Shown here one piece after another: positions 57,321-64,000 of a DNA stretch of 64,000 nt (its first letter is position 1; each line of letters opens with the position of its first letter). The translations under genes were made by a program, and so were the position numbers. Source of the DNA: Paenibacillus woosongensis (GTDB lineage: Bacteria; Bacillota; Bacilli; Paenibacillales; Paenibacillaceae); the NCBI RefSeq assembly GCF_009725165.1, contig NZ_WNZW01000002.1:924946-988945 (forward strand). Reading direction: 5' to 3'. The notes beneath the pieces are model-generated. The model had not been told where the DNA came from. It saw only the letters and a program-made list of their open reading frames with translations, and searched no databases.

Positions 57321-58751
57321 ATGCTAAGAGTAAACCGAGATGACGAGCGTCCGATCTGGCAGCAACTGCTGGACCAAGCGATCCATAATATTACAACCGG
57401 AAAATGGCCGCCAGGCGAACTGCTGCTGCCATCCCGAGAGCTCGCTCTATTAATCGGCGTTTCCCGTTCAACTATACAGATTGTATACGAGGAGTTATAC
57501 AGCCGCGGGTACACCGTAACCTCTCGACGCGGCGGAACAAGAGTTAGCGAATGGACATATGCTACTCAAACTTCAGGGGAAACTTCGGCTCAAGGACCAA
57601 TCCCACCCGAATTGCCTTTATTAAATGCTGCAATCGGCCATTTGCACAGTTGGTTCGGAGACAAAGATGAACGAATTATAGAAATCGACTTCACCCCCCA
57701 TGAGCCTTATTTAGATGAGCATTTTCAAAGGAATTGGAGGCAATCATTTTTACAGGCCTCGTCAGAAGCAGGGTTGGACAGTTGGACTTACGGCGATGCC
57801 TATGGATTCCGGCCGCTAAGAGAACAGATTCAACGTTATTTGTCGCTTGAACGGGGGGTCCATGTGGATATCGATCAAATCATATTAACCTCAGGCGCAC
57901 AACACAGCATCGATTTGATCGCCCAAGCTCTTTTACATGAAGGAGATACGGTTTCGGTTGAAGATCCCGGCTTCCCTGCTGCCTGGATGGCGATGAAGTA
58001 TCGGCGTATGCAAGTTGTCCCCGTTCCGGTCGACGAATACGGGCTATGCGTAGACCGCATTCATCCCGGATCCAAACTTGTGTTCGTTACACCATCGCAC
58101 CAGTGTGCGGTTGGGGTTATTATGTCGGAACCCCGCAGGCAGCAATTGTTGCATATGGCTGCTGAGCAGCGGTTCTGGATTGTCGAGGATGATTATGACA
58201 GCGAATTTCGATACCGCGGCGATCCGCTTCCAACCTTGTTCAGTCAACAACCTCAGAATACATTGTATATGATGAGCTTTTCCAAAATGATTGCTCCTGG
58301 CATTCGGATATCGGCAATCATCGGCCCCAAAGAGGCCATCCGTCAGCTTGCCCAAATCCAGGAATTAACCTATCGTCATCTTCCGATTATGGAGCAATTA
58401 ACGCTTGCTCATTTTATCAGACATCGCCATTTCATGCGCCATATGAGGCGTGTTCGAAATGTATACCGGCGTAGACACGCAGCCATGACGAAAGCCATCA
58501 ATGCGTCAGGTCTCAGTGAACATTTCACTTTGAGCGGCGTAGAAACTGGCTTGCATATGCTTCTTGAATCTCATAAATCGTTTGACGATGAGGCAGTGAC
58601 GAGCCTAGCGTTAGAAAAAGGAATCCGTGTTTATCCGCTTAGCAGGTATTGTTTGGAAAGCAATCGAAAAGGATGGGTATTGGGTTTTGCTAAAGTAGAT
58701 GAAGCAGCCATTGAAGAAGGCATTTATCGTCTGGCGGGGATGCTTGTATAA
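57321..58751 (+). CDS. MocR/GabR-type regulator (GntR HTH fused to aminotransferase fold)
   Basis: 476 residues. An N-terminal GntR winged helix (PIWQQLLDQAIHNITTGKWPPGELLLPSRELALLIGVSRSTIQIVYEELYSRGYTVTSRRGGTRVSE, about 12-78) is fused to a type I aminotransferase-like domain. The PLP lysine is in MMSFSKMIAPGIRIS (about residue 317) and DDYDSEFRY is present. Such proteins sense PLP or an amino acid. A PNPOx-like gene and serA are nearby on the opposite strand, so vitamin B6 or amino-acid control is plausible but unproven. Confidence 0.9.
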   Translation: MLRVNRDDERPIWQQLLDQAIHNITTGKWPPGELLLPSRELALLIGVSRSTIQIVYEELYSRGYTVTSRRGGTRVSEWTYATQTSGETSAQGPIPPELPLLNAAIGHLHSWFGDKDERIIEIDFTPHEPYLDEHFQRNWRQSFLQASSEAGLDSWTYGDAYGFRPLREQIQRYLSLERGVHVDIDQIILTSGAQHSIDLIAQALLHEGDTVSVEDPGFPAAWMAMKYRRMQVVPVPVDEYGLCVDRIHPGSKLVFVTPSHQCAVGVIMSEPRRQQLLHMAAEQRFWIVEDDYDSEFRYRGDPLPTLFSQQPQNTLYMMSFSKMIAPGIRISAIIGPKEAIRQLAQIQELTYRHLPIMEQLTLAHFIRHRHFMRHMRRVRNVYRRRHAAMTKAINASGLSEHFTLSGVETGLHMLLESHKSFDDEAVTSLALEKGIRVYPLSRYCLESNRKGWVLGFAKVDEAAIEEGIYRLAGMLV

Positions 58752-58837
58752 TTCAAGCAACTCCGCCATTCCTATTGCATACGCGTTAAGCAACCACAGT
58801 GTTGAGATTCTTTTCAACTACCTGCCACATTATTAAA

Positions 58838-60430
58838 TTAGACAAAAGAAACTTCCCGTACCCGCTTGATTTCAGGTATCGCAAATAAGGATTCCATCAC
58901 ATTTTTGGAAGCTTTTTTGTCGTTTTTTAATATCATGACCGCCGAACCGCCAACTTCGTTGCGCCCCACTTGCATCGTGGCAATATTTATACCGCTTTCT
59001 CCAAGTAATGTTCCAACACGCCCAATGATGCCTGGCTTATCCTTCTGTGAAATGAGCAAAACATATCCTTCAGGTGTAATATCAACCGGGTATGGCCCGA
59101 TTCGAACAAGACGCTCCCCAACGCCGGGCACAGCAGACCCTGTCACCCATCTTTCCTCGATTGTCGTCTTTAGTCGAATCGTAATCTCGCTGGACAAGCT
59201 TCGGATTGACAGGGATTTTCGAACCACAAAGTGAACGTCACGGATCTTCGCCAAGTGAATGGCATTGACGATATTAACTTGTTCTGCACCGAGATGGTGA
59301 GTTAGCACGCCCTTAAGCACATAAGGGATCAATGATGACGTATCGAGATCGGCAAGTTCCCCTGCACACTCCAACGTGATTTCACGTACGGCACCATCGG
59401 TCATCTGGGCAAGCGCTTTTCCCAGTTGCTCGCACAATGTAAAGTAAGGTTGTAATTTGTTCAGCAGCTCGGTTGATACGGCCGGCATATTGACTGCATT
59501 TTTAAACGGTTCATGTCGCAGCACATGAATAACTTGTTCGGAAACACCGAGGGCAACATTCTCTTGTGCTTCCATAGTAGATGCACCCAAATGCGGGGTA
59601 ACAATCATTTTAGGATGCCTTAGAAATGGGTGATCCGGTGCTGGAGGCTCATGCTCAAACACATCAAAAGCGGCGCCTGCCACAATACCTTCGTCGAGTG
59701 CTTCGACAAGAGCCGCTTCGTCAATAATCCCCCCGCGAGCACAGTTGATCATTCGTATTCCCCGTTTCATGACGTCGAATTGCGGTTTGGCAATCATATG
59801 ATGCGTATTATTCGTTAGCGGCGTATGAACCGTCATAAAATCAGCAGTTCGTAGGATTTCATCTAAGGTTGCCAGCTTAATACCCAGTTTGTCAGCCCTT
59901 TCTTCCGATAGAAAGGGATCGTGACCGATAACGGTCATCCCAAACGCCGCTGCGCGTTTGGCCACTTCAATCCCGATACGACCAAGCCCAAGTACACCGA
60001 GTATCTTGTTTTGCAATTCAACGCCAAGGAATGATTTACGATCCCACAGCCCGGCAATCGTCTTGGCATAGGCTTGCGGTATATGCCGGGCCAACGCCAT
60101 CATCATCGCAAAGGTATGTTCGCACGTCGTAACCGTATTACCATCGGGTGCATTGATCACGATAATTCCTCGGCTCGTTGCGGCATCCAAATCAATGTTG
60201 TCCACACCGACTCCTGCCCGGCCAATGACTTTTAAATGAACCCCGGCCTCCATAACACGACGAGTGACTTTCGTTTGAGAACGAACGAGCAGCGCATCAT
60301 AAGGGCCGATGATGGAAATGAGCTCCTCCTCACTCAACCCCGTTATTTTGGCGACCTCTACATCTTCAGCACTCGTCAGTTGCCGCAATCCAAAATCACT
60401 TATGGGATCTGATACCAAAACTTTAAACAT
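58838..60430 (-). CDS. serA: D-3-phosphoglycerate dehydrogenase
   Basis: A 530-residue SerA of the long form, catalysing the first step of serine synthesis. The order is substrate-binding part, NAD domain ([27 protein letters not shown]), catalytic Arg in [13 protein letters not shown], Glu in FDVFEHEPP and His in VTPHLGAST. An intervening ASB domain and a C-terminal ACT domain ([34 protein letters not shown]) that may sense serine complete it. The genes beside it converge or follow separately, so it is probably its own unit. No T-box is visible upstream. Confidence 0.97.
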   Translation of the reverse strand: MFKVLVSDPISDFGLRQLTSAEDVEVAKITGLSEEELISIIGPYDALLVRSQTKVTRRVMEAGVHLKVIGRAGVGVDNIDLDAATSRGIIVINAPDGNTVTTCEHTFAMMMALARHIPQAYAKTIAGLWDRKSFLGVELQNKILGVLGLGRIGIEVAKRAAAFGMTVIGHDPFLSEERADKLGIKLATLDEILRTADFMTVHTPLTNNTHHMIAKPQFDVMKRGIRMINCARGGIIDEAALVEALDEGIVAGAAFDVFEHEPPAPDHPFLRHPKMIVTPHLGASTMEAQENVALGVSEQVIHVLRHEPFKNAVNMPAVSTELLNKLQPYFTLCEQLGKALAQMTDGAVREITLECAGELADLDTSSLIPYVLKGVLTHHLGAEQVNIVNAIHLAKIRDVHFVVRKSLSIRSLSSEITIRLKTTIEERWVTGSAVPGVGERLVRIGPYPVDITPEGYVLLISQKDKPGIIGRVGTLLGESGINIATMQVGRNEVGGSAVMILKNDKKASKNVMESLFAIPEIKRVREVSFV

Positions 60431-60568
60431 TGACCTTCCTCCTTCTCAGCGTGACAACTCTACGGCAGTTGAATTGTCGGCTTGATCAGTGATTGATTCA
60501 ACCTATACAACATTGCATGGATGAAGAGCACTTGAAACGGACTTATAGAATTTATGGAAAAATATAAT

Positions 60569-60605
60569 AGAGCCCCCGTCTTTGTAATCAAGACCCGTGG
60601 CTCTG
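60569..60605 (-). terminator. Probable terminator after the PNPOx-like gene
   Basis: Minus-strand AGAGCCACGGGTCTT pairs imperfectly with AAAGACGGGGGCTCT and is followed by ATTATATTTTT. Confidence 0.6.
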
Positions 60606-60628
60606 TTGAAATGTTATTGATTTGTCCT

Positions 60629-61165
60629 CTACACAGTTTTTCCAGGCTTGAACATTTTATCTTCCTCAATCGGATTTCCTTTCGCGGTGATATAATGAGG
60701 ATCAATTCTATACACCTGAACCGGACCGCCGAATACTGCTGACCGGTATTTGTCTACGTGCTGCTGAGTTAGCGGCCGATTATAGTAACCAGGCACATAC
60801 TTATAAATCATTTCCTGCAACATGTGCGTGGCTTCATTCAGGTCGACGATAGGCTGTGCCTTGCCAAAAATAATTACACTCATATACGCTGTGTCCGTCT
60901 TGGCTGGCACCGGATCAGTAATCGTTCCGTATTCTTCACAAACCGTGAAGCAGACCTCCGGATTTGCATTCATAACCTGATTTCGTCTCCCACCGGTGGC
61001 TCCGTGGAAATAAAGCTTCCCATTTGTCCAGACAAAATTGAGCGGAACAACATATGGCAGATGGCCATCGACCATTCCAAGATGTCCAATCCGAGCTTGC
61101 TGCAGAAACGTCTCGATTTTATCCTTGTCCAACACTTCTCTTACCTTGTAACGCACTTCATCCAT
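60629..61165 (-). CDS. Pyridoxamine 5'-phosphate oxidase family flavoprotein (NimA-like)
   Basis: A 178-residue FMN-binding split-barrel protein: KIETFLQQARIGHLGMVDGHLPYVVPLNFVWTNGKLYFHGA..GGRRNQVMNANPEVCFTV is the pattern of the NimA/PNPOx-like family, not of true PdxH. It probably binds FMN or haem; its reaction is unknown. The ATG at 61165 has GTAGGAG 8 nt upstream. It is upstream of serA on the same strand with a terminator between. Confidence 0.85.
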   Translation of the reverse strand: MDEVRYKVREVLDKDKIETFLQQARIGHLGMVDGHLPYVVPLNFVWTNGKLYFHGATGGRRNQVMNANPEVCFTVCEEYGTITDPVPAKTDTAYMSVIIFGKAQPIVDLNEATHMLQEMIYKYVPGYYNRPLTQQHVDKYRSAVFGGPVQVYRIDPHYITAKGNPIEEDKMFKPGKTV

Positions 61166-61415
61166 TCTTTTCACTCCTACTGTACTGATGTATTATTATG
61201 TAAGTCTATCAACCATTGGAGTGAATATAAATGTCCATAATTACAGAAATGTAGCAATCCATATCTAACACTGAAAGGGCTATGGCAGGATGCCGGCAAC
61301 GACGCCGATATCAAGGCAGATAGGGAAACGGAGGCAGGTCGTGCTCCCTGGCTTTGGCTACGCCATCCTGCATGCTCATGCGGATAGCGTAACCACAGAA
61401 TTCAATCTATCCGCG

Positions 61416-61680
61416 CTATCTCGATCCTAGCCCTGATATCTTCACGCCTACAACCACTTCTGCAAAAGTTCGTACGGCAAGATCATCCGGCTTGCGTCCA
61501 ACTCGTTTGGCCACAATTTCTGTAAGGAGCTGCATTGTCTCCAACTCATTTGACGACATATCAGGTCAATCCGGATATCATTGCATTTCGCACGGCTTGA
61601 AGCGGGCTTAAATCAGATGGTTGATCTACAAATGAAGCGATAAGTAACGGGTCATAATTATCCGTTAACACCGAAGTCAG
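61416..61680 (-). pseudogene. TetR-family regulator remnant (C-terminal part)
   Basis: The minus strand reads LTSVLTDNYDPLLIASFVDQ, continuing PSDLSPLQAVRNAMISGLT, then a TGA stop. After it another frame gives SSNELETMQLLTEIVAKRVG and RKPDDLAVRTFAEVVVGV. These match the C-terminal ligand-binding half of TetR regulators (DPLIA.SF..QP.DL.PL.A.R and R.GR.PDDL.VR.FA..V.G). No DNA-binding N-terminus is present and a stop interrupts the frame, so the gene is dead. Confidence 0.65.
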
Positions 61681-61810
61681 AAAAAAACAAAAAAGACGCT
61701 AAAAAATCAGCGCCTAATCGCCCAATGAAGTATATGTCCCTCTAACCCTCCGCCTTGTAAAACTCACCGGGAAATCATCTTACAGCAGCGGGAGGAGGGT
61801 CCGATTGATA

Positions 61811-61839
61811 TTGACATCAAATCTTATTTCCTCTATATA
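61811..61839 (+). promoter_or_regulatory. Sigma-A promoter before the 21-residue ORF and ridA-like gene
   Basis: TTGACA (61811-61816), a 17-nt spacer and TATATA (61834-61839) make a near-consensus promoter; an alternative TATAAT lies a few bases further on. Confidence 0.65.
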
Positions 61840-61898
61840 TATATTATAATCTTTTTAATTTTTCTCTTCGCATTTATTAAGAAAGGAGTGTCCAATCC

Positions 61899-61964
61899 AT
61901 GAAGAAGAGATCTTTAATGTCTATATCTTTTGGATATGGATACTCTACTGCTGTTTTTTTCTAG
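61899..61964 (+). CDS. Possible 21-residue peptide gene
   Basis: An ATG 11 nt after GAAAGGAG opens a frame encoding a basic start (MKKRSLMSIS) and an aromatic, small-residue tail (FGYGYSTAVFF). It sits under a near-consensus promoter and 81 bp before the RidA-family gene. It could be a small peptide, a RiPP-type precursor without cysteine, or a leader ORF. I recognise no family. Confidence 0.35.
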   Translation: MKKRSLMSISFGYGYSTAVFF

Positions 61965-62045
61965 AATTCATTATTACGGGTGAAGTGTGTCCAAAAATGA
62001 ATTGTCATAACAGCAGAACATTCTAATTTGCGGAGGTATTTTAAA

Positions 62046-62441
62046 ATGGATTCCAAAATTACTAGAAAAAATCCTGAAGGTGTGTATGGTCCAGTAGGTA
62101 ACTACACTCATATTACCAAAATCCCTAGAAACTCTGAGCTGTATGTTACTTCTGGCCAAATTGGGGTGGATCAGAATGGTAACATTCCCGATAGCATGAA
62201 CGAACAAATCAAGAATACTTTTGACAATATCCAAACCGTATTACAATCCGAGGAGCTAACATCAGAGCATATTATTAAAGTAAATATCTGGGCTACCCAA
62301 AAAATAGATTGGGACTATCTATATAAAAAGTGGTCACAATTATTCGGCAGTGATTATCCAGCAATGACAGTTGGCTATATTTCTGAATTAGGTCTACCAG
62401 AAATTAAAATAGAAATTGAAATATGGGCCGCTAAAGTTTAA
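62046..62441 (+). CDS. RidA (YjgF/YER057c/UK114) family protein, atypical
   Basis: A 131-residue chorismate-mutase-like-fold protein with family motifs PVGNYTHITKIPRNSELYVTSGQIGVDQNGN, QIKNTFDNIQTVL and IKVNIWAT. RidA proteins hydrolyse reactive enamines/imines using an Arg in a PAR[TS] motif. Here that position reads YPAMTVGYISELGLPEIKIEIE, so the Arg is a Met and ordinary imine deaminase activity is doubtful; it may belong to another Rid subgroup. GGAGG lies upstream of the ATG. Confidence 0.85.
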   Translation: MDSKITRKNPEGVYGPVGNYTHITKIPRNSELYVTSGQIGVDQNGNIPDSMNEQIKNTFDNIQTVLQSEELTSEHIIKVNIWATQKIDWDYLYKKWSQLFGSDYPAMTVGYISELGLPEIKIEIEIWAAKV

Positions 62442-62450
62442 ACCGGCTTC

Positions 62451-62492
62451 AAACCCCTCACGTAAAAGTATTATTTTACATGAGGGGTTTTT
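62451..62492 (+). terminator. Intrinsic terminator after the RidA-family gene
   Basis: AAACCCCTCA and TGAGGGGTTT pair, with an inner CGTAAAA/TTTTACA-type extension, followed by TT; it starts 10 bp past the stop codon. Confidence 0.9.
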
Positions 62493-62791
62493 CGGCTATG
62501 CACATCTAAAAGCCAATAGCCTATGCAATGAGCAAATTTTTGAAGCTAAAAAGCAAATAAAGACTCCATCTTACGCAGTATTCAATTAAAGGTTTGGTAA
62601 TTTCGGAATATACTTCAGGAGGATAACAAGCAGTATCACTTTACTTAATCTCTATGTCGATGCATTGAGTCAGCGCATTAAGCCTGAGTCATTACGTAGC
62701 ATTTTCCCATTCTCCTTGAGAGACATGGGTTTAAGAATACAAATCGAAGGTTCTTCAACTCAAGCAATGAGTGGGGAAGTAAAGCTCAAAT
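62493..62791. other. Intergenic stretch with no recognised feature
   Basis: Between the ridA-like terminator and the end of the tRNA operon I see no ORF with a ribosome-binding site and no repeat or RNA motif. Confidence 0.5.
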
Positions 62792-62827
62792 AAAAAAAGC
62801 TCGCTAGAGAATATCTCTAATGAACTC
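62792..62827 (-). terminator. Terminator of the rRNA-tRNA operon
   Basis: Minus-strand AGTTCATTAGAG pairs imperfectly with CTCTAGCGAGCT and runs into TTTTTTT, ten bases past the last tRNA. Confidence 0.7.
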
Positions 62828-62837
62828 TTTTCGCTAA

Positions 62838-62918
62838 TACCGGTGAGAGGACTCGAACCTCCACGGGTCTCCCCATTCGATTTTGAGTCGAACGCGTCTG
62901 CCATTCCGCCACACCGGC
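62838..62918 (-). tRNA. tRNA-Leu (CAA)
   Basis: Class II tRNA on the minus strand: GCCGGTG acceptor, GGCGGAATGGCAGACGC D-arm, anticodon loop CTCAAAA giving CAA, long variable arm, T-arm GTTCGAGTC. Confidence 0.93.
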
Positions 62919-62941
62919 ATATCATATTCAAATAAAAATGG

Positions 62942-63015
62942 CACGCCCTGAGAGATTCGAACTCCCGACCTTTTGATTCGTAGTCAAACGCTCTATCCAG
63001 CTGAGCTAAGGGCGC
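62942..63015 (-). tRNA. tRNA-Arg (ACG)
   Basis: Minus strand GCGCCCT acceptor, AGCTCAGCTGGATAGAGC D-arm, anticodon loop CTACGAA (ACG, read as ICG), T-arm GTTCGAATC. Confidence 0.95.
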
Positions 63016-63027
63016 ATATTTATATGG

Positions 63028-63099
63028 AGCGGACGACGGGAATCGAACCCGCGACCCTCGCCTTGGCAAGGCGATGCTCTACCGCTGAGCCACGTCCGC
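63028..63099 (-). tRNA. tRNA-Gly (GCC)
   Basis: Minus strand GCGGACG acceptor, GGCTCAGCGGTAGAGC D-arm, anticodon loop TTGCCAA (GCC), T-arm GTTCGATTC; CCA follows in the genome. Confidence 0.95.
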
Positions 63100-63108
63100 A
63101 AAACTTGG

Positions 63109-63190
63109 TGCGCGTGGAGGGACTTGAACCCCCACATCCGAAGACGCTAGATCCTAAGTCTAGTGCGTCTGCCAATTCCGCCACACGCGC
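63109..63190 (-). tRNA. tRNA-Leu (TAG)
   Basis: Class II tRNA on the minus strand: GCGCGTG acceptor, anticodon loop CTTAGGA (TAG), variable arm, T-arm GTTCAAGTC. Confidence 0.95.
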
Positions 63191-63202
63191 AACTCTTAAA
63201 AG

Positions 63203-63275
63203 TGAGCCATGAAGGACTCGAACCTTCGACACCCTGATTAAAAGTCAGGTGCTCTACCAACTGAGCTAATGGCTC
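63203..63275 (-). tRNA. tRNA-Lys (TTT)
   Basis: Minus strand GAGCCAT acceptor, AGCTCAGTTGGTAGAGC D-arm, anticodon loop CTTTTAA (TTT), T-arm GTTCGAGTC. A substrate for MnmA encoded at the left edge. Confidence 0.95.
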
Positions 63276-63315
63276 AAATCAATGGATTCTCATCCCTTAT
63301 TCAGAGATGTAATGG

Positions 63316-63389
63316 CGGAGCCGACGGGATTCGAACCCGCGGTCTCCTGCGTGACAGGCAGGCATGTTAGGCCTCTACACCACGGCTCC
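63316..63389 (-). tRNA. tRNA-Asp (GTC)
   Basis: Minus strand GGAGCCG acceptor, TGGTGTAGAGGCCTAACA D-arm, anticodon loop CTGTCAC (GTC), T-arm GTTCGAATC; CCA encoded. Confidence 0.95.
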
Positions 63390-63405
63390 ACACTAGGTAA
63401 TGCAA

Positions 63406-63479
<74 letters not shown>

Positions 63480-63502
63480 TCAGTAATAAAATTTATATAT
63501 GG

Positions 63503-63575
63503 TGGAGGCTAACGGGATCGAACCGCTGACCCTCTGCTTGTAAGGCAGATGCTCTCCCAGCTGAGCTAAGCCTCC
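63503..63575 (-). tRNA. tRNA-Val (TAC)
   Basis: Minus strand GGAGGCT acceptor, AGCTCAGCTGGGAGAGC D-arm, anticodon loop CTTACAA (TAC), T-arm GTTCGATCC; CCA encoded. Confidence 0.95.
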
Positions 63576-63587
63576 ATAATATTTTTG

Positions 63588-63612
63588 ATGAAAGTGGTGA
63601 CCCGTAGGGGAT
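63588..63612 (-). repeat. Detached duplicate of the tRNA-Glu 3' end
   Basis: These 25 bases are identical to 63707-63731, which cover the 3' acceptor strand, CCA and part of the T-arm of the intact tRNA-Glu. Beyond them the sequence diverges (ATACTCTCAC instead of ATTCGAACCC), so no full tRNA exists here. The unit is a 119-bp-spaced direct repeat. Confidence 0.75.
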
Positions 63613-63716
63613 ACTCTCACTTCGTTCGAGACTGCGATGTTATCGCTAACGACGCTTATGCTCTGACGAACCCCTTTATGGGATTCTCATCCCTACTGAT
63701 GCTTTAATGAAAGTGG

Positions 63717-63788
63717 TGACCCGTAGGGGATTCGAACCCCTGTTACCTCCGTGAAAGGGAGGTGTCTTAACCCCTTGACCAACGGGCC
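63717..63788 (-). tRNA. tRNA-Glu (TTC)
   Basis: Minus strand GGCCCGT acceptor, TGGTCAAGGGGTTAAGACA D-arm, anticodon loop CTTTCAC (TTC), T-arm GTTCGAATC; CCA encoded. Its 3' end is duplicated at 63588-63612. Confidence 0.95.
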
Positions 63789-63794
63789 ATATGG

Positions 63795-63867
63795 CTCCCC
63801 GAACAGGACTCGAACCTGTGACAACTCGATTAACAGTCGAGTGCTCTACCGACTGAGCTATCAGGGA
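63795..63867 (-). tRNA. tRNA-Asn (GTT)
   Basis: Minus strand TCCCTGA acceptor, AGCTCAGTCGGTAGAGC D-arm, anticodon loop CTGTTAA (GTT), T-arm GTTCGAGTC; first tRNA after the 5S gene. Confidence 0.95.
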
Positions 63868-63873
63868 ACATCC

Positions 63874-63990
63874 GCTTGGCGACGTCCTACTCTCCCAGGA
63901 CCCTGCGGTCCAAGTACCATCGGCGCTGGAGGGCTTAACGGTCGTGTTCGAGATGGGTACGTGTGGAACCCCTCCGCCATTGCCACCAAA
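63874..63990 (-). rRNA. rrf: 5S ribosomal RNA
   Basis: The minus strand reads TTTGGTGGCAATGGCGGAGG at the 5' end, then CCCATCTCGAACACGACCGT and the 3' end GGGAGAGTAGGACGTCGCC, the standard Firmicute 5S sequence, about 117 nt. The 23S and 16S genes must lie beyond the right edge, upstream on this strand. Confidence 0.95.
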
Positions 63991-64000
63991 CGTGCTCAGA

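Larger units (their letters stand above)
61166..62045. other. Intergenic region with gene debris and a strong promoter
   Basis: Nearly 880 bp without a full-length gene. It holds unrecognised, apparently decayed sequence (61250-61410), the tetR remnant (61416-61680), a hairpin GGCGCT/AGCGTC with a T-run on the minus strand (about 61691-61713), a promoter (61811-61839) and a 21-codon ORF (61899-61964). It looks like the scar of one or more deletions. Confidence 0.5.

Noticed and set aside
60431..60628. T-box or other riboswitch upstream of serA
   Set aside because: No T-box core or recognisable aptamer motif; the hairpin present fits the terminator of the preceding gene.

Overview
The window looks like chromosome from an endospore-forming Firmicute, most probably Paenibacillus or a close relative. 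This rests on the sporulation genes (spoVB, bofC, a SpoIID-like protein), the Bacillus-type order bofC-ruvC-ruvA-ruvB-(spoIID-like)-queA-tgt-yajC followed by yrzE/yrbG/spoVB/comN/secD/secF, a T-box in front of hisS-aspS, and secreted polysaccharide-degrading enzymes. Most genes lie on the minus strand.

Layout. 1-4,060: the 3' part of mnmA, a decayed IS1182-type element carrying one copy of a dispersed repeat, a free-methionine-sulfoxide reductase, rarA, a curious leader/attenuator-like element, and a CD3324-family regulator. 4,073-16,453: a hemicellulose/arabino-oligosaccharide utilisation locus read leftwards (AraR-like repressor, secreted GH43, YesM/YesN-type two-component system, three-gene sugar ABC importer, cytoplasmic GH2) with two CcpA (cre) sites. 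16,533-27,666: helD, tcdA, aspS and hisS under a T-box, a few small proteins, dtd and relA. 27,667-33,340: a segment parting relA from apt, holding a second copy of the dispersed repeat, tandem repeats, a DUF4870 protein, a uracil permease and a secreted GH81 glucanase. 33,341-50,979: core genes (apt, recJ, a CDF-like protein, secDF, comN, spoVB, yrbG, yrzE, yajC, tgt, queA, ruvBAC, bofC). Then a tRNA-Pro.

51,346-57,080 is the most interesting part: an AT-richer accessory cluster whose core is a 40-codon gene absent from a standard length-filtered gene call. It encodes a four-cysteine (CxxCxxCxxC) peptide closely resembling the precursor of the sactipeptide bacteriocin thurincin H. It is followed by a radical-SAM/SPASM maturase and an ABC exporter. 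Divergently transcribed are a YtrA-type GntR regulator, a two-part ABC transporter and a 50-residue membrane protein, which I infer give regulation and self-protection. The divergent promoters carry inverted repeats that look like operators.

57,321-62,441: a MocR-type PLP regulator, serA, a PNPOx-like flavoprotein, a tetR remnant, a possible 21-residue peptide gene and a RidA-family gene that lacks the usual catalytic arginine. 62,838-63,990: ten tRNA genes behind a 5S rRNA gene, the downstream end of an rRNA operon (minus strand) that continues beyond the right edge.
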